DNA of 26,011 nt, from positions 1 to 26,011 of IMG/VR virus record IMGVR_UViG_3300004369_000127; one strand, given 5' to 3'. The notes under the pieces were generated by a model. The model was given only the letters and a program-made list of their open reading frames with translations. It ran no database searches and had not been told where the DNA came from. The position numbers and the translations under genes were made by a program. This DNA comes from a virus. Positions within the stretch are counted from its first letter, which is position 1, and each line of letters opens with the position of its first letter. Below are positions 7,000-14,975 of this stretch, piece by piece.

Positions 7000-8907
7000 C
7001 TAATCAATGAACGTGATGTTATTCGGTGCTTGAACGGCCAGGTTTTTTTCAAACAACGCATAATCGGGGTCAGTGGTGGGCACTGGGATTTTTGGGGGAG
7101 GCGGATTTTTGTGTTTAAGGCGAGGCATCCCGATGATATTGGTTGTTTCGATGGGTATTTCCTGAAGTGTGATAGTTGCTTGAGCGCGAGTTATTTCCAT
7201 TCTTTCATTTCTTCTCTGAGAGGTGATATTCAAATCCTGAATAACAAACTGAATTCCGCGTGGTTTTCCAGAAGAGTCATATCTAAATTGATTTGTTAGA
7301 AGTGTGTCAAACCCATAAAATACAATTGGGTATGGTTTTTGCGCCATCCTTTGAAGTTTTTCTATTTGCTTTGTTACTGGGGTGTCTAATCCGTCAGCGG
7401 TCAATTGACCTGGAGTTTTGTTTGCAATTAAAAACGAGAATGAAATTTGTAATAGTTTAAAACTCTTCCAATCAATGATTGGAAAAGAACCACTTCTCTC
7501 AATGCTTTGCCACTCTCCAGCAAGGCCACTGTAGTTGATATCATTCGGAGAAAAATCAAACGGATATTGCTCGACAATGTAATTTGGTGTGCCATCGTTT
7601 GAAATCGATTCAGCATAAACTTGATACATGACCTGCCTACTGGAGTCGTCGGCCACGATTGAACTAAGGTCCTCACTGGTAACAAAAGAGTTTCTGCTTC
7701 TTCCAACGGTTATTGATTGAACTACTCCTGGTTCGTATCCTTCTGGGCCAGCCCAAGCACTTCCATTTTGACCTCTTGCTCCGCCATTGACACCTCCATT
7801 ACCATTCGTGCTTCCGCCTCCTGGAGTAGGATTGTTGGGGTCGTTCGAGCCATTCAATGGGGCAAGCACAAGAGCACTTTCTGAAAAAGTGTTATAGGCA
7901 AATTGTCGAACATCAAACGTCGCTAGACCGCTGGCGGACCTCGTAGCGTTAACCTGTGCTTGCGTGTATCCCGATGCGAGCAACCGCTCTACGACTGCCT
8001 TCTCCGATAAACCCTCCGCAGCAAATTTTTGCCACAATCCAACATAAGACTCTGGGTAAAAGTTATTCGTAGAGTCTATTCTTACAAATCTGTTATTCCC
8101 GACTATCCTGCTTAATTTGGAACTGAGATTTTCTCCCGCAATAAGAAAGTTTTTTGGAAAAAGTCTTTGAAAATCGTCAAAACTGTCGATTAGTCCAGGT
8201 TGGCCAAACTTATCCCTAAACCGCAGTTGTTTCGTTTTTACAACATCAGAATCGCCATATTTGTTTTTCGCCTCAATATATTCGTTCCATTGTAGTATTA
8301 GTTTGTCGCTCGATAGATTGTAACTATATTCCGCATCAGTGCCTACGGAAATTCCAACACCTGAGCCAAACGAATCAAATGTATACCCGCCAGAACCTCC
8401 TGCGCCTGCTGAAAAACCGCTTCGCTGACGACCTTCGTAGGCCATGCTTATCTGACCAGCACGCCCAAGTAAGGGTGCGGCAGTTTCTGTTACATCTTCT
8501 TGTCTGTATCTAGTTACTGTAATCTGCTTGCTGTAATTTGTTTGTCCTGTGTATGGATTGACCTCCCATCCATAAGCAGGGTGGGCAACTTTTGTAGAAG
8601 TCGTCTTGCCGCATAATTGCGATTTTGAATTTTCAACTCCCAAAAAGTCAAATGTCATCGTGAAAGAAGCAGCACCGCGCAAAGTTGTTTTAAGAAAAAG
8701 TTGGCTTGGTTTTCTTTCGAAATTGTTTGAGCCAGGACTTTTTACGTATTTGTAATAAACAAAAGGGTCAACGCCATATATTCTTTCGTTATCAGGTAGT
8801 AAATTTAGTACCTTATAGTCGGTTTGAATGAAGTAGTACTTGCCGCCAGCATCTTCCGAGGCTGATTCGGGAATGTCTTTTGTCTCGCTTATGAATGGTG
8901 TTTTCAT
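7000..8907 (-). CDS. Large tail/baseplate hub-associated protein (635 aa), family not named
   Basis: The start codon overlaps the tape measure stop by four bases (ATGA). The position between tape measure and gpD-like hub is where many contractile phages encode a hub-to-tube adapter, sometimes with LysM. I see no clear LysM. Residues 1-290 are beta-rich with a Gly-rich patch near 163-190. Residues about 291-330 form a helical pair (KFAAEGLSEKAVVERLLASG) that recalls UBA-like mini-domains. Residues about 351-392 are a Gly/Asn/Pro linker (NPTPGGGSTNGNGGVNGG). Residues about 398-580 form a second beta domain ending ITRAQATITLQEIP, which resembles tail-tube-like or gpU-like folds. The tail is Pro-rich (KNPPPPKIPVPTTDPD). 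The structural role is inferred; the exact family is not recognised. Confidence 0.6.
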   Translation of the reverse strand: MKTPFISETKDIPESASEDAGGKYYFIQTDYKVLNLLPDNERIYGVDPFVYYKYVKSPGSNNFERKPSQLFLKTTLRGAASFTMTFDFLGVENSKSQLCGKTTSTKVAHPAYGWEVNPYTGQTNYSKQITVTRYRQEDVTETAAPLLGRAGQISMAYEGRQRSGFSAGAGGSGGYTFDSFGSGVGISVGTDAEYSYNLSSDKLILQWNEYIEAKNKYGDSDVVKTKQLRFRDKFGQPGLIDSFDDFQRLFPKNFLIAGENLSSKLSRIVGNNRFVRIDSTNNFYPESYVGLWQKFAAEGLSEKAVVERLLASGYTQAQVNATRSASGLATFDVRQFAYNTFSESALVLAPLNGSNDPNNPTPGGGSTNGNGGVNGGARGQNGSAWAGPEGYEPGVVQSITVGRSRNSFVTSEDLSSIVADDSSRQVMYQVYAESISNDGTPNYIVEQYPFDFSPNDINYSGLAGEWQSIERSGSFPIIDWKSFKLLQISFSFLIANKTPGQLTADGLDTPVTKQIEKLQRMAQKPYPIVFYGFDTLLTNQFRYDSSGKPRGIQFVIQDLNITSQRRNERMEITRAQATITLQEIPIETTNIIGMPRLKHKNPPPPKIPVPTTDPDYALFEKNLAVQAPNNITFID

Positions 8908-11900
8908 GACCTATTGTTGCTTTCGTACATTGCCCTTTGTATTGCGGCTTGAATTTGGGGTATTGCTTCTTTGATGCCCACCCCATTGACATTAACAGTC
9001 ACCGCTACTTCTTTTGTCATTACTTCGCCACCAGAACTTCTGCTTCCTCCGCTACCCCTACCGTAGGAGGGGACTGGGCTACTCATGTCACCCATTGGTC
9101 CAGGTCCAGGGACAACGTGCAGGTGCCTGTTTTGGGAACCGCCGTGGAATTCTGCAAAACCACCGTTTCTTTCTACTGTGGTTTTGTACATTCCAAGTTG
9201 ATTGCCGACCAAGTCGTACGCCCTGCCAGTTACGTGGTCAGAATTCATTGACCCCAGGTTGTTGGTTCTGAATGCAGATGTAATCATTCTTTTTCCAGAA
9301 ATTGCTGAGTCCATTGATGCGTGGCGTGACAGGGTCTGGGAAAGCCGAGATGAAGTGGTATCTCCGATTCCTTTTCCGCGAGGAGTTCTTGTGTCGTCGA
9401 TGAGACCAGCGTCGGTAAATAATTGCCTAAGAGAATCCGAACTCCACCATTCGGGCTTGTCTGCTCCCTCGCCAAAGTATTTGCCCATATCTTCAGTGAC
9501 TTTTAATTGTGCTTCAAGAAGAATGGCTTCTTTTGCGAGGTTGTCTGTCGCCTGTGCAAAGGCTTTTTCGTTGTCCGTTAAGGCTTTGAGGTTGCCTGTT
9601 GCCAAATCTCCCATGTCAAATTCGTTAAGCGCACCCTGAATTCCGCCAAATTGTTCCAAGTTTCCAGAAGACACCATATTGAAGAATCTCTCTTGTTCAC
9701 TCGGGCTCATTTCTGCCACCCTGTCCCTGATTGAGGACATGGTGTTTGCATTTGCAAAACCTTGACCACTCTTGGCCATTGCTGCACCGAGTTGCGGCAA
9801 TGCTATGTCCAGCATTCCCTGTTCCATTTTGTTCATTGCTCGTATGTTCGCTTCGCCAGTCTTGCCTTTGAAGAATTCTTCGCCGAGGCCGCCAAGTGGA
9901 TTAAGCCCACCTTCTGAGTTGTATTTTTGGAATGCCAGTCCGTCCGCAGAGCCAAATTGTCTCATTGTTTCAAAGTAGGCAAGACTTGCATCGCCGCCAT
10001 ACATATTTGTTAATTGCTCGGTAGCGGTTCCAATGAGCAGTTTGGAATCTTCAGCCGTAATCTTTTTGTCAGTTCTTTGGTCGTAGTCAACCCTAAAGTT
10101 CTTCATAATGTCATTAATGATTTGCGGTGCTTGCTGTTGTTTTATTGCTTGGTCGTACACGTTGTTAATTGTGTTTTGCATCATTGATGCCATTGCCTGG
10201 TCGAGTTGTTGGGCAGTCTTTACAACAGTCACTCCAAGTTCTATTAGTTGCTGATTGAAGTCTTCGGTTGCACTTGCAAGATTTACCTCCATCGTTTGAG
10301 CAAGCGACATAATTTCCATTTCGGACATGCCAGTAGCAGACCTGATTACATCGAGTCTTGATTGAATGACCTCTGCAGCATCCCTGGTCGCTGTTTCATA
10401 AGCCTTGGCTTTAGGTGCAAATTCGTCAAGAAGTGCTTGCTGGTATCTGCTATCAATTGGGTCATCTTTGGCAAGACGGTCCATTCCTAGGAACTTGTTT
10501 TTTTTCTTTCCAGTTGCTCTTTTGAATTCGGTATCACTCAACGCCCCCATGGCATAGAGTCTTTTTATTTCTTCACTTCGCGACCTGTCTCGGTCACTCA
10601 TGTCATCGCCAAATAAGCCTTGAATGGCTGTTATTGCTTTGCCACCAAAATAGGCAGCATTGCCTGACAGGAATCCAACTCCAGCGCCAATTCCAGCCCC
10701 AGGTGCGCTCAAGATTCCCGCACCGCTAACTGCACCAATTCCAGTTCCAATTGCCGTGGTACCCAAAACTGTTTCCATGTAGCCGCGATTCTTTGTCCCA
10801 AGTCCGCCCTTGGCTCCTCTTGATGCAATTTCACCTATTGCTCCATATCTGGCTGCAGCAGCGTTCAGTGAATTGACGACGGTGGTTTTCCCGTCAACTG
10901 GCCCACCATTTCTTTTTGCTTCCGCTTCAACAAGGGCCATGTTGACCATGATTTGGCCAGTGGTTCGAGCAAAGAATGAGTCAACAACCCCCTCTGCCTC
11001 TTTTCTTGCTTTTTTCATCGCCGTTATTGGGGCCATTATGAATCCAGCGATTGTGCCAATCACTGCACCAACAATCATGCCCGCTTTGCCAAATTCGCTA
11101 CCAATCGCAGCGCCTGCGCCAGCGCCACCAAGCATTGCAAGTCCGCCGTCCTCGCTGTTCATTGCAAGTGTTCCAGCGGCAAGACCAAGACCTATCTTTG
11201 GACTGAACATCGCTGCAGTAGCAGCAAGAGATAATCCAGCAGAAACGTTCTCGTCTTCTACTTTTTCTGAAAGTTTAGATAACCCCATTGCAAAAGCAAA
11301 TCCGCCCATACCGCCAAAAGGCTTGCGCTTTTGGTCTTTGTCTGCCTGCGTTTTGGCAAAATTTTGTTTTCCAAATCCGCCCAACCTTGCCATACCTCTG
11401 GAGAAGGGAGAGAATCCCTTACCACCACCACCACCACCACGAGGAGGTATCACTGGCTTTGGTGGCGTTGCTGGCCCTGCTGGACCTGCGGGTGCAACGG
11501 GTGTTGTGGGCATTACTGCGGGCATTGGTGTTGTTGGGGTCCTTCCGCCTGAGCGCAACGCCATCAATTGACCAGTTGCTTTACCAAGCGACCTACTAAA
11601 ATGCTTAAGACCAGTTGAAGATTTATCCGTTGCTGCCCCCATGCCCGCAACAGAAGTTGAAGCAGAGACTCCTGCCGACCTCAGGGCCAATAATGATGAC
11701 GCTGCAGTTCCAGCAGTTGGCGTGGCGACACCCGAGGGCATTGCTGCCGTCATCGCCTTTCCACCCAACAAACTCTTAATGCTTAGAACTCTGGCAGCCT
11801 TGCCAGCAGTGCCGTCCCATTTTTCCTTTACCCCTGCACCGAGCCATCCACCACCCATAACTCCCCCAGCAACTGCACCTGCCGCGGCTCCCTTTGGCCC

Positions 11901-13664
11901 AAGAGTTTTTCCAAGTTTGTAGCCGTCATATGCGCCCTTAACCGTGCCCATAATGCTTACTGAACTTGCTTTTACGTTCATGTTTTGAGTGTTTACGCTT
12001 TTCTCAACGAGTGTTCCACGAGTCGTTTTGAGGGCTCGCGCCATTCCCATCATGGCCATGAAAGCACCCCTGTCGCCGAATATTTTCGACAAGAATCCAA
12101 AGATGGACATGAATTGTTCAACCATTAATCCAAGTGCTTTTACAACTCTGCTAATAAACGGTAGGTTGTTTGTTATTACTTTTTGGAACATTTGAAGCAT
12201 CTTCAACATCTGGGCAATCGTGCCACCAAGGCTCGCTCCAAATTCTTCAAATGCTGGCCTATTTCTTTGAAGGTCCCTGTTGAACTCTTTGGTAGCGCTT
12301 TTTACTTGATTCCATATTGGTCTCCACGCTTTGCCAAAAGACGCTTCAATTACTTTTGCTCCGTCAATAAGAGGTCTTAGCGCTTCGGTTACATCTTTCC
12401 ATCCATTCTTGAACCTTTCCCACCATGCACCAAGCCGACTGAACATTCCTTGTGATTTTGGAAGATAATCTCGAATGAGTTTTACATAAAAATCTGAAAC
12501 CTTTTGAGTGGCGTTCACAAGGGCATCTAGCAGCCCACCCCTTCTTTCCCAGCCAGATAACGCTCCACTTGTTTCTGACATAGCGCTGGAAATAATTCTG
12601 TAGATTTTTTCAAATGCAACTTTTGCTTGCGGTAAAAACTGTTGACCAAAATCAGCAAACTTTGCTCTAATGAGATTGAAGTACTTTGTCAGTTGACCTA
12701 TGAGCGTTCCATTTACGGCATCCATTTGGCCAGTGACTCCACCCAGAGAAGACAGGGTCCCATCGTTAAGTGCTTTTAGAAATTCTTCTTTAGTATCGAT
12801 TCCCTTCTTTTTTGCCTCATCAAGAGCCTTGACCATTGCAGGTCCCATTTCTTTTGCCGCTGCGGTTACGGCACCGAAGCCCTTCTTCTTGTCCTGAAGG
12901 GCAACAACTACTGCCGCTGCCTTTTGTAGACCCTCTGCCAACGGTTGGCCAGCAGAAGCGAAGTCGGCAAAACCCTTAAGCATGGATTTGCTTCTATTAT
13001 CAAAACCGTTAGTTGACTTAGCAATTTCTCCGTAGGCTTTGTTTAGCGCCTCTGCTCCAGCGCCAGCAAGCGTTGTGTCTGATTGGAGACTTCTCATGTG
13101 GACCTGTGCTTGTCTTAGCCCAGAACCAAATTCACTATTTCCTTTGCCAGCATAAGCAAATTGCGCTGCTTGCTGCTCTCTCATCGCTGCTGCCACTAGG
13201 CCAATAGCGACTGCGGCGCCTGCAGCGCCAGCAGCAAGACCCTGAAGGGCAACGTTATAGGACTTAATTAAAAATCTTCCAGTAACAAAAAGGGCGTGGA
13301 CTCCAACAAGAGCAACGCTCATTGCCCCCAGCCCCAGGGTTGCAAGTTTTAGTGCGCCAGTTAAGAATTTTTGGAGCATGCCGCCAAGCGCTTGCATGCT
13401 TTTGTGAACCTTGAACAGTTTTCGTTCAAGTAGCCCGCCATTATCACCAACACTTTTGAGCGCCCTACCTGCGACGGTTGCAGCGCCAGCGGTAGAAAGC
13501 AATTTTCTGTTAAGACCGCCAAGGGATTTTTCGGCAACCTTGGAACGTACTGCTAATTTAGTTAAGTGGTCACCAAGTTCGTCAACGCGCTCGGAAGACT
13601 TCTTGGGCCCCTCGTCGCGAGTTGTCCTTACGTTAAGGGTTATTTCTCTTGCTGCGTCTGCCAT
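8904..13664 (-). CDS. Tape measure protein with M15-type peptidase motif near its C-terminus (1586 aa)
   Basis: This is the longest gene, just downstream of the tail chaperone, as expected for the tape measure that sets tail length and travels through the tube. The N-terminus is helical. Hydrophobic stretches occur at about 101-130 and 141-161 and in Gly/Ala-rich segments around 818-878. A Pro-rich segment followed by six glycines (about 709-753) looks like a flexible linker. Near the C-terminus, SAFRTNN, then SDHVTGRAYD (1475-1484), E1505 and H1507, and RHLHV (H1514, H1516) match the S-x-H-x2-G-x-A-x-D plus H-x-H layout of M15/VanY zinc peptidases, so a virion-borne cell-wall hydrolase domain is likely. 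Its activity is not proven. AGGA lies about seven bases before the ATG. With roughly 0.15 nm per residue, a tail of around 200 nm would be expected; that is a rule-of-thumb inference. Confidence 0.92.
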   Translation of the reverse strand: MADAAREITLNVRTTRDEGPKKSSERVDELGDHLTKLAVRSKVAEKSLGGLNRKLLSTAGAATVAGRALKSVGDNGGLLERKLFKVHKSMQALGGMLQKFLTGALKLATLGLGAMSVALVGVHALFVTGRFLIKSYNVALQGLAAGAAGAAVAIGLVAAAMREQQAAQFAYAGKGNSEFGSGLRQAQVHMRSLQSDTTLAGAGAEALNKAYGEIAKSTNGFDNRSKSMLKGFADFASAGQPLAEGLQKAAAVVVALQDKKKGFGAVTAAAKEMGPAMVKALDEAKKKGIDTKEEFLKALNDGTLSSLGGVTGQMDAVNGTLIGQLTKYFNLIRAKFADFGQQFLPQAKVAFEKIYRIISSAMSETSGALSGWERRGGLLDALVNATQKVSDFYVKLIRDYLPKSQGMFSRLGAWWERFKNGWKDVTEALRPLIDGAKVIEASFGKAWRPIWNQVKSATKEFNRDLQRNRPAFEEFGASLGGTIAQMLKMLQMFQKVITNNLPFISRVVKALGLMVEQFMSIFGFLSKIFGDRGAFMAMMGMARALKTTRGTLVEKSVNTQNMNVKASSVSIMGTVKGAYDGYKLGKTLGPKGAAAGAVAGGVMGGGWLGAGVKEKWDGTAGKAARVLSIKSLLGGKAMTAAMPSGVATPTAGTAASSLLALRSAGVSASTSVAGMGAATDKSSTGLKHFSRSLGKATGQLMALRSGGRTPTTPMPAVMPTTPVAPAGPAGPATPPKPVIPPRGGGGGGKGFSPFSRGMARLGGFGKQNFAKTQADKDQKRKPFGGMGGFAFAMGLSKLSEKVEDENVSAGLSLAATAAMFSPKIGLGLAAGTLAMNSEDGGLAMLGGAGAGAAIGSEFGKAGMIVGAVIGTIAGFIMAPITAMKKARKEAEGVVDSFFARTTGQIMVNMALVEAEAKRNGGPVDGKTTVVNSLNAAAARYGAIGEIASRGAKGGLGTKNRGYMETVLGTTAIGTGIGAVSGAGILSAPGAGIGAGVGFLSGNAAYFGGKAITAIQGLFGDDMSDRDRSRSEEIKRLYAMGALSDTEFKRATGKKKNKFLGMDRLAKDDPIDSRYQQALLDEFAPKAKAYETATRDAAEVIQSRLDVIRSATGMSEMEIMSLAQTMEVNLASATEDFNQQLIELGVTVVKTAQQLDQAMASMMQNTINNVYDQAIKQQQAPQIINDIMKNFRVDYDQRTDKKITAEDSKLLIGTATEQLTNMYGGDASLAYFETMRQFGSADGLAFQKYNSEGGLNPLGGLGEEFFKGKTGEANIRAMNKMEQGMLDIALPQLGAAMAKSGQGFANANTMSSIRDRVAEMSPSEQERFFNMVSSGNLEQFGGIQGALNEFDMGDLATGNLKALTDNEKAFAQATDNLAKEAILLEAQLKVTEDMGKYFGEGADKPEWWSSDSLRQLFTDAGLIDDTRTPRGKGIGDTTSSRLSQTLSRHASMDSAISGKRMITSAFRTNNLGSMNSDHVTGRAYDLVGNQLGMYKTTVERNGGFAEFHGGSQNRHLHVVPGPGPMGDMSSPVPSYGRGSGGSRSSGGEVMTKEVAVTVNVNGVGIKEAIPQIQAAIQRAMYESNNRS
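11421..11440 (+). repeat. Short ACC trinucleotide repeat in the tape measure gene
   Basis: About six and two-thirds copies of ACC (plus strand) encode the six-glycine run at the end of the Pro-rich linker of the tape measure. Such a run could vary in length by slippage without breaking the frame. Confidence 0.85.
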
Positions 13665-13680
13665 GTTTTTCCTAGCCGAA

Positions 13681-13699
13681 ATTAAAGATTGTCTTTAAT
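13681..13699 (-). other. Perfect 8-bp hairpin between chaperone extension and tape measure
   Basis: ATTAAAGA and its exact complement are separated by a three-base loop (CAA on the minus strand). It lies in the 55-base gap after the chaperone extension and about 15 bases before the tape measure ATG. The stem is AT-rich and no U-run follows it, so it is a poor terminator. It could be an mRNA-stability or translation-tuning element. Confidence 0.5.
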
Positions 13700-13719
13700 G
13701 ACTCGGGCTGAGGGGAGTG

Positions 13720-13917
13720 CTACCGATTTTTCTCGAGTTGGCGCCGTTCTCGCTCGCGGTCTTGCTCTACCACTTTAGCACAGGCCATCATTATGGTCCA
13801 CTCAATATCGTCGCAGCGCAGTAGGTCGAGGGGATTTGTGCCCCACAATTCGCCAAGCCTGGCGGCGTTTACAATTATGGAGTCTTCGACTAAATCGTCA
13901 AAGACTCCTTCATAGGG
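13720..13917 (-). CDS. -1 frame extension of the tail assembly chaperone (65 codons)
   Basis: This reading frame is minus one relative to the 176-aa chaperone gene. It is open from a TGA at 13923-13921 to a TAG at 13722-13720. It reads GVFDDLVEDSIIVNAARLGE, then LWGTNPLDLLRCDDIEW, TIMMACAKVV, and a charged tail EQDRERERRQLEKNR. Such C-terminal extensions, with an L-G-x-L-W-x-x-P-L-D pattern and a charged end, are typical of the longer product of phage tail chaperone pairs (the lambda G/GT arrangement). There is no good start codon of its own with a ribosome site, so it is most likely reached by programmed -1 frameshifting near the end of the first frame. That would give a fusion of about 233 residues. 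The longer form usually bridges tape measure and tube protein during tail assembly. Confidence 0.82.
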   Translation of the reverse strand, partial: PYEGVFDDLVEDSIIVNAARLGELWGTNPLDLLRCDDIEWTIMMACAKVVEQDRERERRQLEKNR

Positions 13918-14420
13918 TCTTCAGTGTCAACCGTGTCCGAATATCCAGCAGCCTCCAAAATGGCCACTGCGGCTGACTCGACATGGGGGTCAACTCCAAA
14001 GAAAGCGCGCACACAGTCTGGCTGTGGTCGAGTTGTTTCGGTCATTTCAAGAATGAGGTCTGATGCGAAGGTCAACTCATTGCCGTCGGCATCGCGAACC
14101 TCTTCGTCATTGAACATAATTCCGCGAGTTGTTGCACCAACCACCATGCACGCAAAGCGCAGTGCATCCATTCCTGATTTGGTGTCTTCGCCAGCAGACT
14201 TGCGCCACGAACGAATTTGATGCTGGGTGATATTTGGGCTAATAATCAATTTGACATTCGGACGTTCAGGAACGTTCATGTGAACGACTGCCCGTTCAAC
14301 CTTTTTGCGAATTGCAGAAGATAGTTGGTCAAGAATGGTTAATTCTTTTTTGTCCGACTTTTCTGTTTTGGTTGATTTCTTGGGTTCATCTGCTGATGTG
14401 TATAGTTCGTTGTTGCTCAT
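13890..14420 (-). CDS. Tail assembly chaperone, short form (176 aa)
   Basis: This gene sits between the tail tube and tape measure genes, the fixed place for the tail assembly chaperone. The N-terminus is charged (DEPKKSTKTEKSDKKEL). The helical core includes QLSSAIRKKVERAVVHMNVP, ITQHQIRSWRKSAGEDTKSG and FACMVVGATTRGIMF, followed by DCVRAFFGVDPHVESAAVAI. It ends near a -1 frame extension, as tail chaperones of many long-tailed phages do. No Shine-Dalgarno is seen before ATG 14420, so the start is less certain than the stop. The protein is expected to act transiently and not to be in the virion. The assignment rests mainly on position and the frameshift arrangement. Confidence 0.8.
   Translation of the reverse strand: MSNNELYTSADEPKKSTKTEKSDKKELTILDQLSSAIRKKVERAVVHMNVPERPNVKLIISPNITQHQIRSWRKSAGEDTKSGMDALRFACMVVGATTRGIMFNDEEVRDADGNELTFASDLILEMTETTRPQPDCVRAFFGVDPHVESAAVAILEAAGYSDTVDTEDPMKESLTI
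13893..13920 (-). promoter_or_regulatory. Programmed -1 frameshift window of the chaperone gene
   Basis: The switch must fall between the -1 frame TGA (13923-13921) and the zero-frame TAG (13892-13890). There is no classical XXXYYYZ heptamer. The best re-pairing is at GAC CCT, where the proline codon CCT (13916-13914) can slip to CCC (13917-13915). An AAGGAG, which resembles a Shine-Dalgarno stimulator, lies at 13910-13905, but downstream of that codon. Confidence 0.5.
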
Positions 14421-14473
14421 GCGACAAAAACTAGCACATGTATAAGCCCTCGGTTGTAAATTATTAAACTAAT

Positions 14474-14947
14474 TTACTTGCTGGCAACCGTCGATACAGA
14501 GAAGGTCAATGCAAAGGTTGATGGGGCGCCAGAAGATGAATCTCCATCTGGCTCAGTCAAACCAACGAGAAGGGCCTTGGAGTAAATACGGTCCAGGCCT
14601 GGCTTCTTAAGGTCGCAGTCGAATGTCTCCACCGAAATGTCGTAATAGGCCTTTCCAACGTATTCACGCAACTTGGCTACTTTCGCTGCCAAGCCAGTGG
14701 CTCCGTCGGAGGCGTTTCTGTCGTCGTCATAGTGAGCAGTCAGGGTAATGTCGCCGATGTCGAATGGAGCGCACAAAACGGTTGGCGATGCTTTTCCGCC
14801 TTCATAGATTTTTTCCACCGAAGCGGTAATTTCGCCGCCCGATACTTGTGCAAACAAGAAAGTCTCAAACTTTGGCAGGTCTGCAACTTGCTGGTCGCCA
14901 TGTGGCGCAACTTTTGCAAGAACTTGTCTCTGTGATACCTTTGCCAT
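14474..14947 (-). CDS. Tail tube protein (157 aa)
   Basis: This gene directly follows the sheath gene, the standard order for the inner tail tube of contractile phages. The protein is beta-rich, with FETFLFAQVSGGEITASVEK, DIGDITLTAHYDDDRNASDG, and a C-terminal hairpin SGAPSTFALTFSVSTVASK. The middle (YYDISVETFDCDLKKPGLDR) fits tube proteins that stack as hexameric rings. The length is normal for the family. The next gene is the tail chaperone, which in turn precedes the tape measure. No enzymatic motif is present. Confidence 0.83.
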   Translation of the reverse strand: MAKVSQRQVLAKVAPHGDQQVADLPKFETFLFAQVSGGEITASVEKIYEGGKASPTVLCAPFDIGDITLTAHYDDDRNASDGATGLAAKVAKLREYVGKAYYDISVETFDCDLKKPGLDRIYSKALLVGLTEPDGDSSSGAPSTFALTFSVSTVASK

Positions 14948-14975
14948 GATTTATCCTCCGTTTATTAGACGCTTA

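Noticed and set aside
6996-7061. Longer N-terminus for the gpD-like hub starting at 7061
   Set aside because: It would overlap the upstream gene by 62 bases and has no ribosome site. The extra 22 residues look like an out-of-frame reading of the neighbour.
10810-11571. A 253-codon open frame on the plus strand
   Set aside because: It lies wholly inside the tape measure gene on the other strand. Its Ala/Pro/Ser-rich translation mirrors Gly/Ala/Met codons of that gene, and nothing nearby is transcribed in that direction.
14439-14467. Possible promoter before the tail chaperone: TATACA with TTAATA 17 bases upstream on the minus strand
   Set aside because: Each box matches only four of six consensus bases in an AT-rich gap, and there is no supporting context. 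It could be chance, although the chaperone gene lacks a Shine-Dalgarno.
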